This document shows positions 61,454 through 64,000 of a DNA stretch of 64,000 nt, piece after piece. The position numbers and the translations under genes were made by a program. This stretch comes from Rhodococcus koreensis (GTDB lineage Bacteria; Actinomycetota; Actinomycetes; Mycobacteriales; Mycobacteriaceae): assembly GCF_900105905.1 (NCBI RefSeq), contig NZ_FNSV01000005.1, positions 8,149,501-8,213,500 of the forward strand, given 5' to 3'. The notes under the pieces are model-generated. The model had not been told where the DNA came from, searched no databases, and was given only the letters and a program-made list of their open reading frames with translations. How positions within the stretch are numbered: position 1 is the stretch's first letter; the number at the start of each line of letters is the position of its first letter.

Positions 61454-62274
61454 GCGCGCCGCCGAAGAATTCCGAAAGTGCCGGTGTGGGGGCGCCGACG
61501 CGTGCCCGGATCGCGGAACGCACGCTCCGCACCGACCGGTGGTGGCTGGCGCCGCTGCTGACGGTGCTCGGCCTGTCCGTCTTCGTGGTGTACGCATCGG
61601 TCCGGTCGTGGGTCCGCACGGCGTACTTCGTCGAGGACTACCACTACCTGACGCCGTTCTACTCGCCGTGCCTGAGCGATTCGTGCGTGCCCGGTTCGAG
61701 CGACTTCGGGACACCCATCGGCGAGTTGCCGATGATCATCCCGCTGGGGTTCCTGGTGCTGCCGTTCCTGCTCGGCTTCCGGCTCACGTGCTACTACTAC
61801 CGCAAGGCCTACTACCGGTCGGTGTGGTTCTCGCCGCCCGCGTGTGCGGTCGCGGAACCACACGGCAAATACACGGGGGAGACGCGGCTGCCGCTGATCG
61901 TCCAGAACGCGCACCGCTACTTCTTCTACGTCGCACTCGTCGTGTCGCTGATCAACACGTACGACGCGATCCGCGCGTTCCACGGCGCCGACGGCGGCTT
62001 CGGAATCGGGCTCGGCACCCTCATCATGGTCGGCAACGTGATCCTGCTCTGGGCGTACACCGTCTCCTGCCATTCCTGCAGGCACGTCACCGGCGGCAGG
62101 CTCACCCACTTCTCCCGGCACCCGATCCGATACCGCCTCTGGACCGGGGTCAGCAAACTGAACACCCGGCACATGCAGCTCGCCTGGACCACCCTCGCCA
62201 CACTGATCGTCACCGACTTCTACGTGATGCTCGTGGCGAGCGGCACCATCTCCGACCTGCGCCTGATCAACTGA
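61450..62274 (+). CDS. succinate dehydrogenase membrane anchor (Sdh1-type SdhC)
   Basis: A 274-residue integral membrane protein with about five helices, similar along its length to mycobacterial Rv0249c (RTDRWWLAPLLTVLG, DYHYLTPFYSPC, RLTCYYYRKAYYRS, NAHRYFFYVAL). It anchors the flavoprotein and iron-sulfur subunits and reduces menaquinone. The motif CHSCRH at residues 207-212 lies at a helix end; two Cys and two His here could bind a [2Fe-2S] centre of Rieske type, as reported for mycobacterial Sdh1, instead of heme. ATGA overlap with the preceding 94-aa gene; sdhA follows after 21 bp. Confidence 0.9.
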   Translation: MSAPPKNSESAGVGAPTRARIAERTLRTDRWWLAPLLTVLGLSVFVVYASVRSWVRTAYFVEDYHYLTPFYSPCLSDSCVPGSSDFGTPIGELPMIIPLGFLVLPFLLGFRLTCYYYRKAYYRSVWFSPPACAVAEPHGKYTGETRLPLIVQNAHRYFFYVALVVSLINTYDAIRAFHGADGGFGIGLGTLIMVGNVILLWAYTVSCHSCRHVTGGRLTHFSRHPIRYRLWTGVSKLNTRHMQLAWTTLATLIVTDFYVMLVASGTISDLRLIN

Positions 62275-62295
62275 CTTCACCGAAGAGGGAGTGGA

Positions 62296-64000
62296 ATGAC
62301 GGAAGTCGAACGGCACCAGTACGACGTCGTGGTCATCGGTGCCGGGGGCGCCGGACTGCGAGCCGTCATCGAGGCCCGGGAGCAGGGCCTGTCCGTGGCC
62401 GTTGTCTGCAAGTCGCTGTTCGGCAAGGCGCACACCGTCATGGCGGAGGGCGGTTGCGCCGCCGCGATGGGGAACGCCAACGAGAAGGACACGTGGCAGA
62501 CGCATTTCCAGGACACGATGCGCGGCGGCAAGTTCCTCAACAACTGGCGGATGGCCGAACTGCACGCCCGGGAGGCTCCCGACCGGGTGTGGGAACTCGA
62601 AACGTACGGGGCCCTGTTCGACCGGACCCCCGACGGCCGGATCAGCCAGCGCAACTTCGGCGGTCACACGTATCCGCGGCTCGCGCACGTCGGTGACCGC
62701 ACCGGGCTGGAACTGATCCGCACCATGCAGCAGAAGATCGTGTCGTTGCAGCAGGAAGATTTCGCCGCCACCGGCGATTACGAGGCGCGGATCAAGATCT
62801 TCGCCGAGTGCACCATCTCCGAGCTGACCAAGGACGGCGACCGGATCTCGGGTGCCTTCGGATACTGGCGCGAGAGTGGACGTTTCGTGCTGTTCGAGGC
62901 ACCCGCCGTGGTGATGGCCACGGGCGGGATCGGCAAGTCGTTCAAGGTGACGTCGAACTCGTGGGAGTACACCGGCGACGGTCACGCCCTCGCTCTCCGC
63001 GCAGGCGCCAACCTCATCAACATGGAGTTCGTGCAGTTCCACCCCACCGGCATGGTGTGGCCGCCGAGCGTCAAGGGCATCCTCGTGACGGAAGGCGTCC
63101 GCGGCGACGGCGGGGTCCTGAAGAACTCCGAGGGCGAGCGGTTCATGTTCTCGTACATCCCGCCGGTCTTCAAAGGGCAGTACGCGGAGACCGAGGAAGA
63201 GGCCGACGGCTGGTACAAGGATTCCGACAACAACCGCCGCACACCGGATCTGCTGCCCCGCGACGAGGTGGCCCGCGCTATCAACTCCGAGGTCAAGGCC
63301 GGACGGCAGACTCCGCACGGCGGCGTGTACCTCGACATCGCCTCGCGCATGCCCGCCGACGAGATCGTCCGGCGGCTGCCGTCGATGTACCACCAGTTCA
63401 AGGAACTCGCGGACGTCGACATCACCAAGGAACAGATGGAGGTCGGGCCCACCTGCCACTACGTGATGGGGGGCATCGAGGTCGACCCCGACAGCGGGTC
63501 GTCCAGCGTCGCGGGTCTGTTCGCCGCGGGGGAGTGCTCGGGCGGGATGCACGGCTCCAACCGGCTCGGCGGCAACTCGCTGTCCGACCTTCTCGTGTTC
63601 GGGCGTCGCGCCGGACTGGGGGCGGCGGAGTACGTGAAGTCGCTGCAGGAGCGGCCGGTTGTCTCCGCGGCCGCCGTGGATGCGGCGGCGCGGATGCTGT
63701 TGTCGCCGTTCGATCCCGCGGTCGGGGAGGGCGGTACCACCGAGAACCCGTACACGCTCCACACCGAACTGCAGCAGACCATGAACGACCTCGTCGGCAT
63801 CATCCGGAAGGAAGACGAGATCGTCCGCGCCTTGGAGAAACTCACGGAGATCAAGGGCCGGATCGGGGGCGTGGAGGTGGAGGGGCACCGCCAGTTCAAC
63901 CCGGGATGGCACCTCGCCGTGGACCTGCGGAACATGGTGCTGGTCAGCGAATGCGTCGCGCAGGCGGCCCTGCTGCGCACGGAAAGTCGCGGCGGGCACA
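62296..64000 (+). CDS. sdhA: succinate dehydrogenase flavoprotein subunit (Sdh1-type), 3'-truncated by the window edge
   Basis: Catalytic FAD subunit oxidising succinate to fumarate. 568 codons are visible with no stop; the family has about 645. N-terminal FAD site VVVIGAGGAGLRAVIEA, then KAHTVMAEGG with the His (residue 46) that binds FAD covalently. Active-site segments are EFVQFHPTGMV and HGSNRLGGNSLSDLLVFGRRAG. GAGGGAG about 5 nt before ATG 62296. Similar to mycobacterial Rv0248c; the iron-sulfur subunit should follow outside the window. A long open frame on the opposite strand (61438-63999) is its shadow. Confidence 0.95.
   Translation, partial: MTEVERHQYDVVVIGAGGAGLRAVIEAREQGLSVAVVCKSLFGKAHTVMAEGGCAAAMGNANEKDTWQTHFQDTMRGGKFLNNWRMAELHAREAPDRVWELETYGALFDRTPDGRISQRNFGGHTYPRLAHVGDRTGLELIRTMQQKIVSLQQEDFAATGDYEARIKIFAECTISELTKDGDRISGAFGYWRESGRFVLFEAPAVVMATGGIGKSFKVTSNSWEYTGDGHALALRAGANLINMEFVQFHPTGMVWPPSVKGILVTEGVRGDGGVLKNSEGERFMFSYIPPVFKGQYAETEEEADGWYKDSDNNRRTPDLLPRDEVARAINSEVKAGRQTPHGGVYLDIASRMPADEIVRRLPSMYHQFKELADVDITKEQMEVGPTCHYVMGGIEVDPDSGSSSVAGLFAAGECSGGMHGSNRLGGNSLSDLLVFGRRAGLGAAEYVKSLQERPVVSAAAVDAAARMLLSPFDPAVGEGGTTENPYTLHTELQQTMNDLVGIIRKEDEIVRALEKLTEIKGRIGGVEVEGHRQFNPGWHLAVDLRNMVLVSECVAQAALLRTESRGGH

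Noticed and set aside
60611..61714. 367-codon reading of the second VOC gene
   Set aside because: The VOC domain begins at ATG 60997 with a strong GGGAGG; the upstream extension is antisense to the 94-aa gene and sdhC.
61438..63999. 853-codon open frame on the minus strand
   Set aside because: It is antisense to sdhA and sdhC, which have family motifs, ribosome-binding sites and overlap coupling. Long antisense frames are expected at this GC content.
1..64000. Mobile elements, CRISPR arrays, tRNA or rRNA genes
   Set aside because: No transposase or integrase ORF, no terminal inverted repeats with target duplications, no regularly spaced repeats, and no cloverleaf or rRNA-like segment was recognised.

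Overview
The window is high-GC chromosomal DNA from a mycolic-acid actinomycete, most likely Rhodococcus or a close relative. The division and cell-wall genes are mycobacterial in type and order (ftsL/pbpB with a long FtsL, a meso-DAP type MurE, wag31, sepF, no mreB nearby). IleS is the eukaryote-like actinobacterial form behind a translational T-box. CrtO closely resembles the Rhodococcus asymmetrically acting ketolase. Most of the window is core genome. I see no IS element, prophage, CRISPR array, tRNA or rRNA.

Layout. (1) 1-5.7 kb: the 3' part of metF on the plus strand meets a minus-strand operon, GNAT - crtO - cruF - lppM - glycosyltransferase. Every junction except cruF/lppM is a 4-bp start/stop overlap. 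The genes predict a hydroxylated, glycosylated keto-carotenoid, and they sit where mycobacteria carry only the GNAT, lppM and metF-like genes. (2) 5.9-7.1 kb: a HEPN-like gene and a DUF3040 membrane protein, closed by a perfect 17-bp hairpin. (3) 7.4-28.0 kb: the complete dcw cluster mraZ-rsmH-ftsL-pbpB-murE-murF-mraY-murD-ftsW-murG-murC-ftsQ-ftsZ, then pgeF-yggS-sepF-yggT-wag31 and a small membrane protein. A phased MraZ operator lies over the mraZ promoter. (4) 28.1-38.4 kb: T-box, ileS and dinB; three lipoprotein genes; then lspA-rluD-(unknown)-rarD. (5) 38.5-46.2 kb: dnaE1, a small membrane protein, an F420-type nitroreductase, a pyruvate:quinone oxidoreductase and ilvA. (6) 46.2-48.4 kb: a divergent TetR/MFS efflux pair with two palindromic operators. 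(7) 48.3-56.9 kb: trehalose-from-glycogen genes treZ, treY and treX. treZ is separated from treYX by about 2.2 kb carrying a TetR, a quinone-oxidoreductase-like enzyme, a DUF1918 protein and a 49-residue ORF. (8) 57.0-60.2 kb: divergent bioA / bioF-bioD around a BioQ-type palindrome. (9) 60.2-61.0 kb: two VOC-fold proteins. (10) 61.2-64 kb: the start of an Sdh1-type succinate dehydrogenase operon, namely a 94-aa unknown, a membrane anchor with a CHSCRH motif, and a flavoprotein that runs off the end.

How the genes fit together. The dcw block takes UDP-GlcNAc-derived precursors to lipid II (murC-F, mraY, murG). It supplies the septal synthase pair FtsW/PbpB and the FtsZ/SepF/Wag31 scaffold. 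The lipoproteins sit beside lspA, which would process them. The region from ileS to bioD follows the gene order I remember for M. tuberculosis Rv1536-Rv1570, and metF to wag31 follows Rv2172c-Rv2144c in reverse numbering, so the wag31/ileS boundary is a rearrangement junction relative to that genome.

Limits. Names rest on motif and family recognition from the translated sequence. No database search was run. Start codons were chosen from ribosome-binding sites, overlaps and remembered homologue lengths.
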